Shown piece after piece: positions 46,767-57,886 of a DNA stretch of 64,000 nt. Under the pieces are notes generated by a model, which ran no database searches, had not been told where the DNA came from, and saw nothing but the letters and a program-made list of their open reading frames with translations. Position 1 is the stretch's first letter. Each line of letters begins with the position of its first letter. The stretch spans positions 20,245,755 through 20,309,754 of the forward strand of contig CM043868.1 in assembly GCA_023846275.1 (NCBI GenBank), in the 5' to 3' direction. The translations under genes were made by a program, and so were the position numbers. Source of the DNA: Vanilla planifolia. Lineage: Eukaryota > Streptophyta > Magnoliopsida > Asparagales > Orchidaceae.

Positions 46767-48706
46767 CTAATGTATAGAATAACCAGGGAAACAGCCCTGA
46801 TCAACTGAGGCCGAATCTGTCTGTGCCAACCATCCATCAGCCGAGCACTGCAAACTCTTGTTTGATTGCTGCGGTTGTGGCGGCAGTTGCTGGGGCTGGG
46901 CGTAGCATAAACTCTCCAAATTATTGGAAGACCACATGAAGCCCCCATGACCCGAATCATCTGCACTACCCTCCCGCCCCTGCTCTCCGCTGGGCTCCAA
47001 AAGGAAGCCCAAATGTTCGGTCCACTCGCAGGAGCTGCTCCTCTCCCTGTGCGTCCTCTGCTTCCCTTCGGTTCTTGCATCAGCCAAGCTCGAGTCTATG
47101 GGAATGTCTTCGCTTCCTGCGCCCGAGTTGTCCTTCTGTCGAACTCGGCAGAGAACCCAATCGTCCAACTGAAAATTTCCACGAGTCCGGTGGCAGGTTA
47201 CTTTAGTAAATATGTAAATGAAGAGTGGAAGGTTACCCGCATGGAGCCCTTCTGTTTCTGGACCGGAGAAGGGGCCATGGAGTCGAGGAGACGGTATTCT
47301 TGCATGACCCATTCGGTTTTGGTGCCTTTGGGCGGCCGACCCTTGTAAAAGACGAGGGCCTTCTTGACTCCGATACACTGCGTGCCGCCCGTTGCCAGGA
47401 TGGGCTTGTCGGTTCCCGTGGCTTTCCAGTAACCGGACGCGGCGGCCCGGTTAGGCCGGACGCCGTTTGGGTACTTCCGATCACGGGGGCTAAAAAAGAA
47501 CCATTCTCCCTGGCCGAATAAAGCCTTTTCTGAACGAAACAACAAAAAAGCCAAACGCGGCTTACATGCCCGCTTAGATCACGAACCAGTGCATGCATGT
47601 TTACGTCATTTGAAAAAAATCTAATTCTCTTAAACGGAGTTTTATAAATTTAAGCCGAACGATTTTCTCTATTGATAATTACTATGAATGTTGCCGCAAC
47701 GCAACATCATGTCACATGCCCATCAACCCTAGCAGATGATTTATTTCTCTTGGAAGAACTTTAAACTTTAGTCTCTTCTTTAGACGACCGAGTAAATATT
47801 ATACAAGCTACAAGTTATTGCCTGTTTCCTTTTTCTTTATTCATTGTCACAAATATTGGGACAAGGTTGAAGAACGCGACTCAACGAATACACTATGATA
47901 TGATTAAGCTTTGAATTTTGGCTTATTGATTAGCTATGGCAAACTACTTGAAATAAATAATTAGCATTATTCTGATTGAACTTAATAAATATTGTTTTTA
48001 TATAAAGAGCGATTTTGTTTTTATCGTGCAAAATAGCTTAACAAAATTAGCTTGTTTCTTAAACCATTTCATCGTCATAACATGTAAGTATTATTTTTTT
48101 ATTGTCTTTTTCAAAATTTTCAAATAAATATACCGTAATAACGAAATTTTTAAAACACAATATTATAATAAAAATTCAAAACTATATTCATTCAAGCACA
48201 GCAAAAATTTATGTGAAACAAATGCAAATATTCTTCCAAATCGTCATCGCTTATGAAACTACTGATTAGGGAACTACTTTGTATTAAGGATGTTTTTTAT
48301 CCTCACAAAACCTGCATTTACAATCAAACTTTATTCTAAAATTTCAAAATATATTTTGTTATTTTCATAGTCATAATTCAAAGTCATTCTAAAACAGTTT
48401 ACAGAACTGCCTCAACAGCAATTTTGGGCCAACGCTTCCCATATTTGAATTTTAACAATATAGTCATAAAAAAAATGAAGCCTTAATTTAAAAAATTCCA
48501 AAATAATTGAAAAAACTGAAAGATTAGTCACCTGGTAGCTCCCATGGGTTGAACTTATACAGATCGATGTCAGTAATAATAGCCCATTCCGAAGGCAACG
48601 AAGCAGTAGCCTTCTTCCACAAGTATTGCATGATCAGCTCTTCATCCGTTGGATGGAAGCGAAATCCAGGAGGAAAGTGGGAGCTCATCAACCCTTGGCC
48701 CTCCAT
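46767..48706 (-). CDS. NAC domain transcription factor, NAP-like, three exons
   Basis: Exons on the minus strand are 48706-48532, 47529-47237 and 47168-46767. Introns are about 1,002 and 68 bases, both GT-AG. Joined, they give 289 residues. The NAC DNA-binding and dimerisation domain has all five subdomains: A ([14 protein letters not shown], 11-24), B (about 43-58), C ([15 protein letters not shown], 67-81, then [11 protein letters not shown], 90-100), D ([19 protein letters not shown], 112-130) and E ([12 protein letters not shown], 153-164). The GSMRLD-WVLCR join and [16 protein letters not shown] suggest the NAP-type group, known for roles in senescence and ripening; the role here is inferred. 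The C-terminus (166-289) is acidic, then Gln/Pro-rich ([11 protein letters not shown]), a likely activation region. Oddities: WVMQEYRL where WVM/IHEYRL is usual, and CRVRQKD where CRIYKK is usual. The ATG at 48706 is chosen because the frame upstream has only a TTG and the NAC domain follows at once. No stop or frameshift. Confidence 0.93.
47169..47236 (-). other. Intron 2 of the NAC gene
   Basis: 68 bases, donor CGG/GTAACC, acceptor TTTTCAG/TTGGAC, phase 0 between Arg156 and Leu157. This is the second conserved intron place in NAC genes. Its length is near the lower limit for plant introns. Confidence 0.88.
47530..48531 (-). other. Intron 1 of the NAC gene
   Basis: The donor reads CCAG/GTGACT at 48531-48530 and the acceptor TTCAG at 47530. 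It splits a Glu codon after one base (G/AA), the usual phase for the first NAC intron. The intron is much more AT-rich than the exons and contains no other gene. Confidence 0.88.
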
Positions 48707-48803
48707 GTCCAACCCCTGAAAGCAAGCAGAGGAGCACACCAAAAGCAGATGAAGATTACAAGCAATCAATAAACTAGTGACTTGTTTAGAGAAAGGGGGC
48801 GCA

Positions 48804-48810
48804 CTTTATA
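48804..48810 (-). promoter_or_regulatory. TATA box of the NAC gene
   Basis: TATAAAG on the minus strand, 98 bases before the ATG. A start site about 30 bases on would give a 5' leader of about 70 bases with no upstream ATG. Upstream sequence to about 49020 is GC-balanced and unlike the AT-rich flank. Confidence 0.6.
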
Positions 48811-49019
48811 GCCAGATTCCTGTCGGAGAGATTCCGGACATGCTGCAGACATATGACAACAGGCCGGCAATTTCCCTCTTCCTGAAAAGAAAGAAGAGAA
48901 CTGCTCCCCCTTTTGGTGTAAATGGAAGCAACGCAGAAGCAGACGACGCATTTCACGTTCTAGTGAACGACACAAGCGCAGAGTCATGCTCCTCCGTGGA
49001 TAGGAACAAGTAAAAGACG

Positions 49020-50329
49020 TCGTCTAGATAAAATCTACCGTATCTTTTTAGTTTGAGGGAGAGCTGAGTACAAGGGTAATACATGACAGAACAGAATGCG
49101 AAGTCTAGGCATTGCTTTTTGGCCCGTCAATTTTGGAGATTTGTTGAGCCGGCATGCTCATCTGTTACAGCTGGCTCGCTGTGTTAAATAGAACCACCTC
49201 ATTCGGGCTGCTGTCACTTTGGGTTTCACATTTGGAGAAGATGGGATAAATTAATGATTTGCGGATCTTGGCGCACCTGGAGCTGAAGCGCTGAATGGTA
49301 GCGACAGCAGAGCGTTGGTGGCAATATCTATTAAACAAATGAGGTTGAGGGGGCTGCTCAAATGAGTATATGGAGTGAATGAATAATGGAGGATGAGACG
49401 CAATTGCTGAAAATTATTTAAACTATTTATTTATTTTAGTTAGTTTATGTTTTTCTAAATTTTAAGAATTTAATTTTCATAGTGAGAGTTTAAAAATGTT
49501 CGTGAGTGATTTAAAAAAATTAGGTGGGGTCATAATTTTTTCTTTTGAAAAATTATTATAGTTTTTCTCTTGAAATAAGAAATTTTATATTTTCTTTCTC
49601 TACAATTTAAAGTATTTAGTGCTTTTATTTTAAGATCCTCACCTAAATAAAATCATCTTGAAAGAAAAAAGAAAATCATATTTTTTATTGTTATTGTGCC
49701 TATTTGAAGGTGGGTTTGTTTTTGTGTATGATATCAAAGGAAATCAATATTACTTCTCAATATTTGATTTTTAATATTTAATGATGAAATGCATAAGTTC
49801 TAAAGCATAAAAATGAAAATTTTATTAAAGTTATACAAGTTATGTGACTTAATGAAGAATGTATTGAAACATAAGTTCTTATACTATTTATTTAATGATA
49901 ACAAAGCTATTATATTATTATTATTAATGATCTTTTTAAAATATTTTAAATCATGTATTTCAAAATAAAGTAAGATAATTAAGTTTATAACTTAAGCACT
50001 TAAACTTAAGGAGCTTAATGATATTTTTTGATGTGAACGATAGCATGCAACGAAAGAAACACAAGTTAGAGTAACACTTAAGGAGAATTTGCATTGAGCC
50101 ATCTTTATTAGTATTCATGTATTGAAATTTATAGCAATTTTCTTGAGATACTAGGATTTGTTAAGATTTGATTGAGTATTTAAATGATTTTAAATTTATT
50201 TTCACTCATGAAGATTTTAGGACATGTATATCATATATATATATATATATATATATGTATTCTCTATCTTAGTGCATTACACACATAATAAGTCACATTA
50301 ATTATTGATACACAATCTAGTTAGAATTG
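49020..50329. other. Upstream flank of the NAC gene, then AT-rich DNA
   Basis: 49020-49390 may still be promoter; no motif there is strong enough to call. From 49400 the DNA is AT-rich without frames, with a TGATATCAAAGG at about 49729 only loosely like a primer-binding site, and a short (AT)n at about 50225-50255. Confidence 0.5.
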
Positions 50330-51170
50330 AAAAAAAGAATAAATTGAGTGGGAAATGCATTGTTTGTACTAATCGTACTTGTACGATGATGTCATCATAC
50401 AATATGACCTATTGAAATTTGGATTAGAATCCTTCATGGGAGATGCTAGATCAAGTTTATTGGATATAATAATACATATATAATACTCTTATTGTATTAG
50501 TATGCTGATAAGTTTTTTGAAAAGTGATTATTAAATTTTTAGAGTTATTGAGTATCATACAGTATGATATACTCAATTATATTTGTATGATCAATTCTTT
50601 AATATAATTAGGCATGGGATTAAATCAAGTGATATTAAGTATGAACTAGAATCTTTATTATCGTGCCAGTATGATATAACTTTTGTACAAGTATGATTAC
50701 TTTATTAATACATTAATAATTGATGATTTAGTCATTAGGTGAGCAAATTTGTGTCATATGAATATGATCTACTTATTATAAAAGTATGATCTTTTATGAT
50801 TTGTAAGTGAGATAATCATAAAGCTCATCATAGTATACAACATGCATCATACAAAAGAACCTAAGAGCTAAAAAATTAGACATAAAAGTATTATGCTATT
50901 CATAAGTGTATGATGTCTTTATCATATAAGTACAAACTATTGGGAGTTGAAAAATGAACTCATCAGACAAGTTCAACACATTAGATGATGTTCTAAATTT
51001 GCATCATACTTATATGATCCTTTAGATCAAATGGTATGACCAACTTAGAATAATACGTAATTACTAGTTGATTAGTTTGTTTAAAAATTGATATAACTAT
51101 TAGAGCTCAAAAATATCTATATAAAAGGATTCAAACATGGTTTTAGGGTTTAATGTTAATTTGGTTACCT
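50330..51170 (+). repeat. Probable decayed 5' LTR with many GTATGAT/ATCATAC motifs
   Basis: About a dozen copies of GTATGAT, ATCATAC or the CpG-bearing forms GTACGAT/ATCGTAC, several as palindromic pairs (for example TCATACAGTATGA near 50553). A TATATAAAAGG box lies at 51118. A Sirevirus-like gag follows at 51897 on the same strand, so the region is placed like an LTR. LTR edges and a partner copy were not found. Confidence 0.5.
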
Positions 51171-51896
51171 TTGTTGTGAGCATCACTTGAAATTTCTTCA
51201 TACCATGGAGAAAAGGAGAACAAGGTTGTGGGTTTTACCATTTATCATTCTTCACAACTTTTTCTTCTTTGAACTAAACTATATATTATTTTATGCATAC
51301 TTTATTGATTAATATTACATATATGTTTATATTGATTTAATCACATATTAGAGTCTTAAATTTAATTATGTTGGTGTTATAAGATCATTATTTTTTAGCT
51401 TGTATTTAGTTTCTTTATCATGTTGTTGGGATTTTATACCGATTCATTTGAATTGATATTTTGGTAAGATGCAAGTTCATTTAGTTTGGTGATTTGTTGG
51501 GTCCTTTGGGTGTTGTAGGCTTTTGGAAGCCAATATTATAAGGAGTTTTGGCTCAATGTTTGTAGTGCATTTTGACTTAGTATTTAATGTTTTTTAAAGC
51601 ATTTTGATTAGAGGTAGATTTTGATCCAATTTTGGATTGAACCACATGAAATTTATATACATTTATGTTGCACTCTCACACAAAATATTTTTGAAGTTAA
51701 ACAATATTTTTTAAAACTTGTCTAAAAAATCAATAAAGAAAGAAAAAACTTCTATTGTTACATTTTGAGTTGAATTAAAATTTGCTTTAAGTCTGTAATT
51801 TTACCATTCACTTCCACTCTTATATGAACATCTCATTCTCAATTTCTCAATAATTGTATTGAAGTCAAATTGAATCAATAAAAGTTTCATTATAAG

Positions 51897-52615
51897 ATGA
51901 CTCATTCAGTTATTGATGCTCATGCATCTTTATGTGAGGGGACTTTGTCTCATTGTCCCCCTTTATTTGAAAGAAAATTTTATTCACTTTGGAAAAATCA
52001 CATGTGTGTTTTTATCAAATCCATTAATATTGTATTGTAGGAAATATATGAGAATGAGTTTATGATTCCTTTTAAAAAGGTTGGTGACAAGCTTGTTAGA
52101 AAGGCTTTTAATTAATGTTTATCAGAAGAAAAGTATCATGTTCAATTAAATTATTATGCTTTAATTATTATTCATTATTATTTATCAAATATTGTATTTG
52201 AAAGAATAATGAATTTAGATATTTTACATAACATTTTGTGAATATTGAAGAACTTTTATGAGAATAGGGAAAACATTTGCATCCCCATCCAAAAAGTTTA
52301 AATAGCTTTTGTTTGTGAACCTACAAATTCATACCTTATGGAAAATGATTTGGAAACAAAGCATAAAAGAGAAAGAACAAATGTTGAGGCACACTACCAT
52401 AATTGCAAAGAAGTGGGACACCTTCAGTCCCAATGTGCAATGGTTGTCATGATGAGAAACCATAAGAAAGAGAGGAAGAAGATGGTGATATGGAGTGATT
52501 TGGATCCATCTTCACCACCTTCAAGCAACAAAGAGCATGAAGAAGAGAAAGAATTGGCTTGTCTAATGACACACAATGATGCATCATTCAAGAATGAGTA
52601 AATGAGGTAAAACAA
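51897..52615 (+). pseudogene. Sirevirus-like gag remnant
   Basis: Starts MTHSVIDAHASLCEG, then CPPLFERKFYSLWKNHM, the N-terminal gag motif shared with the young Sirevirus gag at 39765-41384. The middle has stops and deletions. The open piece 52338-52601 has a zinc-knuckle-like HNCKEVGHLQSQC (first Cys lost, reads Tyr-His-Asn-Cys) and an acidic Ser-rich stretch, as in Sirevirus gag. Confidence 0.75.
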
Positions 52616-53339
52616 TTCTCTTACAAAAACTTAGAAGGTGAATTTCTTGAATTAGTTGAAGTTTTTCAATTACTAAAAAAGAAACATAAATTCTTAAACA
52701 AAGAACACAAACAATGTCTTGGCTTGTGCAAAGGATCAAATGAAAAGAATATAAAAAATAATTTGAAATATAATAAATATTAGTTAGCAAAATGTATTAA
52801 TGGGAATACCAAGCATAAAGTTGTATTTGATCTATTCAAGAAATTACATTCTAATTATACTTCATTGCATCACATACATAAGAATGTTGCATCTAACAAT
52901 ACTCACCATATGTATGTTGAAAATTTCTTACATGTTCCATCTCTTAGTCGTATTTATTTCATAAAAAAGATCATATTTTTAAGGATTGCATGATAAGAAT
53001 CAATATCAACTCTAGATACCCTTGTTACGTGTGGATTGAAAAAAATCGTAATATATCTAAATATATTGAAGTGCTTAATTATACATTAGTAAGACCTAAA
53101 TTTTTTTGGGTTTCAAGGTCTAAAATTTAAATCATTGATGCTTGTGTGCATGTTTTCCTAGTATGAATTAGAAATGGGGAAAACTTATTTAGAAGTATGT
53201 TACTTGTAGTTAAATTCTTTAAATGTTTATTTGCTTATTTTACTAGGGTTTTTAAAAAAAATTATATGCATTAATTTAGGAGAAGTAGGAGAAATGAACC
53301 TCCTTAAGTTATTTAAAGTCCTTTTACATTTTATGTCAA

Positions 53340-53670
53340 CAAATATTAATGTTTATTTAGCTTCAAAGATCAAGTAGTTCCAAAGAGAGGATTCCATAGA
53401 ATATATGAACTTAATGTGCAATCTGCGTTCTTGAATGATGATTTAAAGGTGCAAGTTTGCTTTTCTTATTCACAAGGTTTTATTGATGATGAAAATAAAA
53501 ATAAAATCTATAAATTAAAAAAGGCTTTATATGGACATAAACATGCTCCACTTGTTTCATATGAAAAATTATTGTTTAATTTTTTTATTTCAATTTTGTA
53601 AGAAGGGAAATCCAGTTTTAAAGTAAAAAAGTGAAATAAATATGATACTTAGTTTTTTGTCTTTATATTG
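53340..53670 (+). pseudogene. copia reverse transcriptase remnant, left part
   Basis: Reads LNVQSAFLNDDLKVQV, then [20 protein letters not shown] and GHKHAPLVSYEKL, standard copia RT blocks. It ends in CLYI plus the first base of the next codon at 53670, where the LINE poly(A) begins. Stops occur after 53601. Confidence 0.82.
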
Positions 53671-53684
53671 TTTTTTTTTTTTTT
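53671..53684 (-). repeat. LINE poly(A) tail
   Basis: Fourteen T residues on the plus strand, equal to a poly(A) tail on the LINE strand. It follows a short 3' untranslated region and directly borders host DNA. Confidence 0.9.
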
Positions 53685-53731
53685 GATTCAAAAGAGGCAT
53701 AAGCCTTACAAAATACTACAGATAAAGACCC

Positions 53732-55972
53732 TCACGGGGGGTCAAAAAGAAAATCTTTCAGCAGTAATTTAGCGAGGGGCTTAGGCAAAGGCATACCCCT
53801 CTTCCAAACAAAGTCATGGCAACGAGCATCACGTGCCACCCAGTCAGCAGGCGCATTCCCCTCCCTATAGATGTGAGTGATACGGAGGGCATCCAAACTT
53901 CTAGCGTGTGCGATGGCCACAGCAAAAGGTCCAACCTCAGTTGGGTTAGCAACAGTCTTCCTAACCTCAAGCAACGCCAACATCGAATCCGTCTGTATCT
54001 CCACAGCACGGTATTGGGCCAAGGAACCTTCCAACAACTTGAGAGCCTCCATCATAGCCTGAACCTCCATGGCCTCACAGGCCTGCGAGACAACCCCCTT
54101 GCCCAGCGCCAATAAAGGTATGCCCAATGAGTCCCGCACCACAATCCCAAGACCAGCAGAGACCTCGCCACATGCAGCGTCACAGTTTACTTTAATCCAT
54201 CCAGTGGGGGGGGGGACCCAACTATGGGTTACTGACACTTCCGAAGAACTGCAAGGGTTCCCGCTGGACATGGATGGGTAAAGTCTGCTATGCTTTGCAG
54301 CTGCGACGGTCTCCAGCCTCGCGTTTTGCATCAAAAAACTGGGAATTCCGACATGGCCATTATGCCGTCGTGAGTTCCGTCTTTCCCAAATATAATACAT
54401 GAAAGTTGCCAATAAAGCGGCGTGATCGGCAACATCCCATCTCCTTGCCGCCGGAGAGGCGACGAGCTCCATAAGCCGGTCAACGAAAGTCAACCCGGCA
54501 TGTGCAGTCCGATACTTCAGCACCGCGGAAATCGCGTCGCGTGCATGCAGGTCCGTCCAGAAAATTTGAGCTTGCGGGCAATCCCAAAATACATGCTGTG
54601 TCGTCTCCGCAGCCGCGCAGCCCCAGGTACACCGGTTGTTTACCGCCATTCCCCTCCTAGCAAGCCAAGCCTCCGTGGGAAGATGATCCTCGACAACACG
54701 CCACAAGAACATACGCACCCTTGGCAACGTTTTCAGCTTCCATATGCCCCTCAACTGTTCAGAACTCCGACTCTTCTTCCAACTAAGGCCATCGTCAGCA
54801 CATCCTTTTAAGTCCCGATATAACCTTCCATTATCAACTGTCTGCTTCTCCGTATGCACTTGAACGAGAATATCCTGCTCAGATGATCGGGCCCTGGGCA
54901 AATGCAGCACCCTATCAAGCAGAGGTGCTCCCGCCCACTCACGAATCCTGGTCACATCCCAGTCCCCCGTCGCGGAGATACACTCAGCCACACTAGCCGG
55001 CCAGGTCGTCGCCATGTTAATAAACGTAGGCCAGCTACAGAGCGGGAGGAAGCCGAGCCAATTATCTTCCTCAAACCTGGCCTTCTTCCCATCGCCGATT
55101 CTCCATACAAACCTTGCTACAGCAGTCGACATTGCGTCCAGAACCAACTTGCATGCATGCGAAACATTCCAAGGAATCCTCAAAACGGTGTGCATCACGT
55201 TATACTTCCGCCTCATGACGTCCACCCAAGGGCTGTCCTCGCGGCTCAACAGGCGTCTACATTGCTTCATAAGCAGGACGCGTTGCCAAATTCGGAAATC
55301 CCGAAGGCCAAGGCCACCAGCGTCCTTCGGCAGTGTAACTTGATGCCAGGACGCATAGTGCATCGACTGCATGTTGCTCACCCCACACCACAGGAAACTC
55401 CTCATTCTCTTTTCAATCTCATCAACGACCCCCATGGGCACGGCGCAGTGGCTGAGAATATAGCTCGGAATAGCGTTAAGGACAGAGGTGGCCAACGTAG
55501 CTCTACCAGCGAGAGACAAAGGCCGTATCCGCCAACAAGCAATGCAGGCCTCAAGTTTCTGAATTAGGAAATCAAAATCCTTCCTCTTGAGCCGTCGTGC
55601 CGCAATCGGCACCCCCAAGTATATAAGGGAGGAACCACGTGCGATGCTAAGCTTCTCCTCCAATAGCTTGGTCTGTTTCCTGCTGCTCTTCCTGCTAAAG
55701 AAGACCTTGGACTTAGAAAGGTTGACTTGGAGACCCGCAGCCTCGCTGAATTCCTCCATAACATTACACACCGCGCTCGCTGCCCTGCACGTAGCCTCCG
55801 CATATAAGAGGATATCATCTGCATAAAGCAGATGCGAAAGCCGCGGCGCATGCTGCCCCGGCCTAAATCCAAGCAACTGTTTTGTCTCATAATCATGCAC
55901 CAACGCTGAGAAATATTCCGTCGCAACAACGTACAAATATGGCGAGAGCGGGCAACCCTGTCTGAGTCCCCT
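53732..55972 (-). CDS. LINE ORF2, C-terminal part (RT end, zinc-binding domain, RNase H)
   Basis: Open from just after a TAG (55973-55975) to the stop at 53732, in the same frame as the part before it. It begins RGLRQGCPLSP, a core reverse transcriptase motif, then YADD at about 38-41 (numbered from 55936), the catalytic Asp pair. A Cys/His zf-RVT region follows around 390-470 (TWGCAAAETTQHVFWDCPQA). From about 580 comes an RNase H domain with D586, E624, D650 and D698, all kept. Many plant L1 elements carry such a C-terminal RNase H. With the part upstream, ORF2 would be about 1,384 residues, a normal size. There is no ATG at the start of this part, so it is not an independent gene. Confidence 0.9.
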   Translation of the reverse strand, partial: RGLRQGCPLSPYLYVVATEYFSALVHDYETKQLLGFRPGQHAPRLSHLLYADDILLYAEATCRAASAVCNVMEEFSEAAGLQVNLSKSKVFFSRKSSRKQTKLLEEKLSIARGSSLIYLGVPIAARRLKRKDFDFLIQKLEACIACWRIRPLSLAGRATLATSVLNAIPSYILSHCAVPMGVVDEIEKRMRSFLWCGVSNMQSMHYASWHQVTLPKDAGGLGLRDFRIWQRVLLMKQCRRLLSREDSPWVDVMRRKYNVMHTVLRIPWNVSHACKLVLDAMSTAVARFVWRIGDGKKARFEEDNWLGFLPLCSWPTFINMATTWPASVAECISATGDWDVTRIREWAGAPLLDRVLHLPRARSSEQDILVQVHTEKQTVDNGRLYRDLKGCADDGLSWKKSRSSEQLRGIWKLKTLPRVRMFLWRVVEDHLPTEAWLARRGMAVNNRCTWGCAAAETTQHVFWDCPQAQIFWTDLHARDAISAVLKYRTAHAGLTFVDRLMELVASPAARRWDVADHAALLATFMYYIWERRNSRRHNGHVGIPSFLMQNARLETVAAAKHSRLYPSMSSGNPCSSSEVSVTHSWVPPPTGWIKVNCDAACGEVSAGLGIVVRDSLGIPLLALGKGVVSQACEAMEVQAMMEALKLLEGSLAQYRAVEIQTDSMLALLEVRKTVANPTEVGPFAVAIAHARSLDALRITHIYREGNAPADWVARDARCHDFVWKRGMPLPKPLAKLLLKDFLFDPP

Positions 55973-57886
55973 CTACGCCTCAACCCATGGAAGCCGAACG
56001 CCATTGACAAGCACCCCGAAGCTTGGTGATAATATACAGGCTGCGATCCACTCACACCATAGCGGAGGGAACCCCATGCATTTCATGATCCCGAACAGGT
56101 AATTCCATCTCACACAGTCGTAAGCTTGCGCCATATCCAGTTTGATCGTCATGAGCCCAGATTTGGAGGTGCAGGAGTGCATGCGAGAGGCCATCTCCTG
56201 CGCAAGAAAAATGTTATCAGAGATGCTTCTGCCTGGGACGAAAGCTCCCTGCTCGCGCGAGATAAGGATATGCAGCCATGGTTTGAGTCTGTTCACAAGG
56301 ATGCGCGCCACCACCTTGTAAATTGTGTTACAAAGGCTAATGGGGCGGAAGTGCTCTGGCGTGCATGCACCTTGTCGCTTAGGGATAAGGACCACCAACG
56401 TCTCCTTCGGCATCCGCTTCGTTTCGAAGAAGGCCAGTACCGCATTGGTGATGTCTTTGCGAGTGATTTCCCAGAAGCCATGTATGAACTCAGCCGAAAT
56501 CCCGTCATTACCCGGAGCTCTGTTTTTACTAATACCTCGGATGGCGTTGATGACCTCCAATTCCGTAACCTTGCAACACAGCTGTTCCGCCATGTCGCCG
56601 CTCACAGCGGCATGCAGTGCTACGTTCAACGGCGGAAGCTGACGATCCTCACAATGCCACTTGTCCTCAAAAAAGGCCAACATGACGGCATTAATACTCT
56701 CAGGTGAATCCACTACTCTACCATCCACATCCTTGAGCAGAGTAATGCGATTCTTACGCCATCGAGCAGACGCAGCCGCATGAAAGAATCTGGAATTGCG
56801 GTCCCCCAGCTGCGCCCAGTGAAGCTTCGCACGCTGCCACCACCATTTCTCTTCAAGGGCACACCCACGATGAAATGTGGAGATCAACTGTGCAAGACAC
56901 GAGTTCTCTTCCTCATTCAGTCCTTCCTCCGATTCCTTCGTTTGCAAACTGTTGATCCGTCTCTCCAACACAATATTGTTATCAACAAGATTCCCCACCT
57001 CTGTTCTACTCCACCTCCGCAGAGCTACAAGGGAGCGGTGAAATTTTGTTGAAAGCTTTTCCATATCGTTTCCGCCAGCCCGGCGGCCCCATGCATGGTG
57101 CACCACCCCAATAGACTGTGGGAAATCCAACCAAGCATTCTCAAAATGTAGCCTTGCCGCGCTCCTCAGTGGGTGACAGCTTCCCAACTTGACCAGCAAA
57201 GGGCAGTGATCGGAACCCAGGCGACTGAGGTGCGAGACCGAGCACTCCGGGAACTCTTGCAACCCCGCAGAGTTGAGCAGCACCCTGTCAAGCCTCTCCA
57301 AAATTCTTGCACGACCCTGCTTCCCGTTGCTCCATGTGAAGATGTTTCCAGAAAAACCCACGTCCACCAACTGCATTTCTTGCATGAAATCCGCAAACTC
57401 CCTCTGCTCTCTGCCAAATTTGAATTTTCTGCCGCCCCATTTCTCCTCCTGCGACATTACGATGTTCAAATCACCCGCCACCATTAGAGGATCATCCCCA
57501 GAAGCCACGCTCCTCACTAAGTCCCAAACCTCACACCGCTTTGAGTGTTCCTTAGGGCCATACACCACACAGCATCCCAAACTCTTCATGCCTCTGAGCC
57601 TTATCTCAAGTGCAACAACATGGAGTGATGACACCTTGATCGTGATATCCACCCAACGCTTCCACAGCATTATGATTCCTGCAGACATCCCAGCTGAGGG
57701 CTGAACTGCAAAACTCCATTCCCTCCCAAGCAGCCAGTCAGCATCTTTGCGCACAAAGGATTGAGCTCTCGTCTCCACCAAAGCCACCACCGCAACACCA
57801 TTCTCACGAACAAGTCTTTGTAAGTAACACTTAGATTTCCTATCTCGGACTCCCCTAATGTTCCAAAACACAACGCTTACTGTCAT
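55973..57886 (-). CDS. LINE ORF2, N-terminal part (endonuclease and start of RT)
   Basis: 637 codons ending at a TAG. The AP-like endonuclease covers about 1-235, with N9 (FWNIRG), E38 (VETR), Y109 (VYGP), D139 and N141 (GDLNIV), and S225-D226-H227 (SDHCPLL): the full catalytic set. It nicks target DNA to prime reverse transcription. The reverse transcriptase starts at about 490 (LIPKRQGACTPEHFRPISLC) and includes the first catalytic Asp, D584 (KLDMAQAYDCV). The stop comes directly before RGLRQGCPLSP, so the protein as read would have endonuclease but no complete reverse transcriptase. The start codon is supported by the endonuclease domain beginning within 10 residues. Confidence 0.92.
   Translation of the reverse strand: MTVSVVFWNIRGVRDRKSKCYLQRLVRENGVAVVALVETRAQSFVRKDADWLLGREWSFAVQPSAGMSAGIIMLWKRWVDITIKVSSLHVVALEIRLRGMKSLGCCVVYGPKEHSKRCEVWDLVRSVASGDDPLMVAGDLNIVMSQEEKWGGRKFKFGREQREFADFMQEMQLVDVGFSGNIFTWSNGKQGRARILERLDRVLLNSAGLQEFPECSVSHLSRLGSDHCPLLVKLGSCHPLRSAARLHFENAWLDFPQSIGVVHHAWGRRAGGNDMEKLSTKFHRSLVALRRWSRTEVGNLVDNNIVLERRINSLQTKESEEGLNEEENSCLAQLISTFHRGCALEEKWWWQRAKLHWAQLGDRNSRFFHAAASARWRKNRITLLKDVDGRVVDSPESINAVMLAFFEDKWHCEDRQLPPLNVALHAAVSGDMAEQLCCKVTELEVINAIRGISKNRAPGNDGISAEFIHGFWEITRKDITNAVLAFFETKRMPKETLVVLIPKRQGACTPEHFRPISLCNTIYKVVARILVNRLKPWLHILISREQGAFVPGRSISDNIFLAQEMASRMHSCTSKSGLMTIKLDMAQAYDCVRWNYLFGIMKCMGFPPLWCEWIAACILSPSFGVLVNGVRLPWVEA

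Noticed and set aside
46947-47521. Plus-strand frames opposite the NAC exons
   Set aside because: They overlap exons 2 and 3 in antisense; the minus strand has the NAC domain and correct splice sites.
48707-48769. N-terminal extension of the NAC protein from a TTG codon
   Set aside because: No ATG upstream in frame; the TATA position suggests this is the 5' leader, and NAC proteins begin close to the domain.
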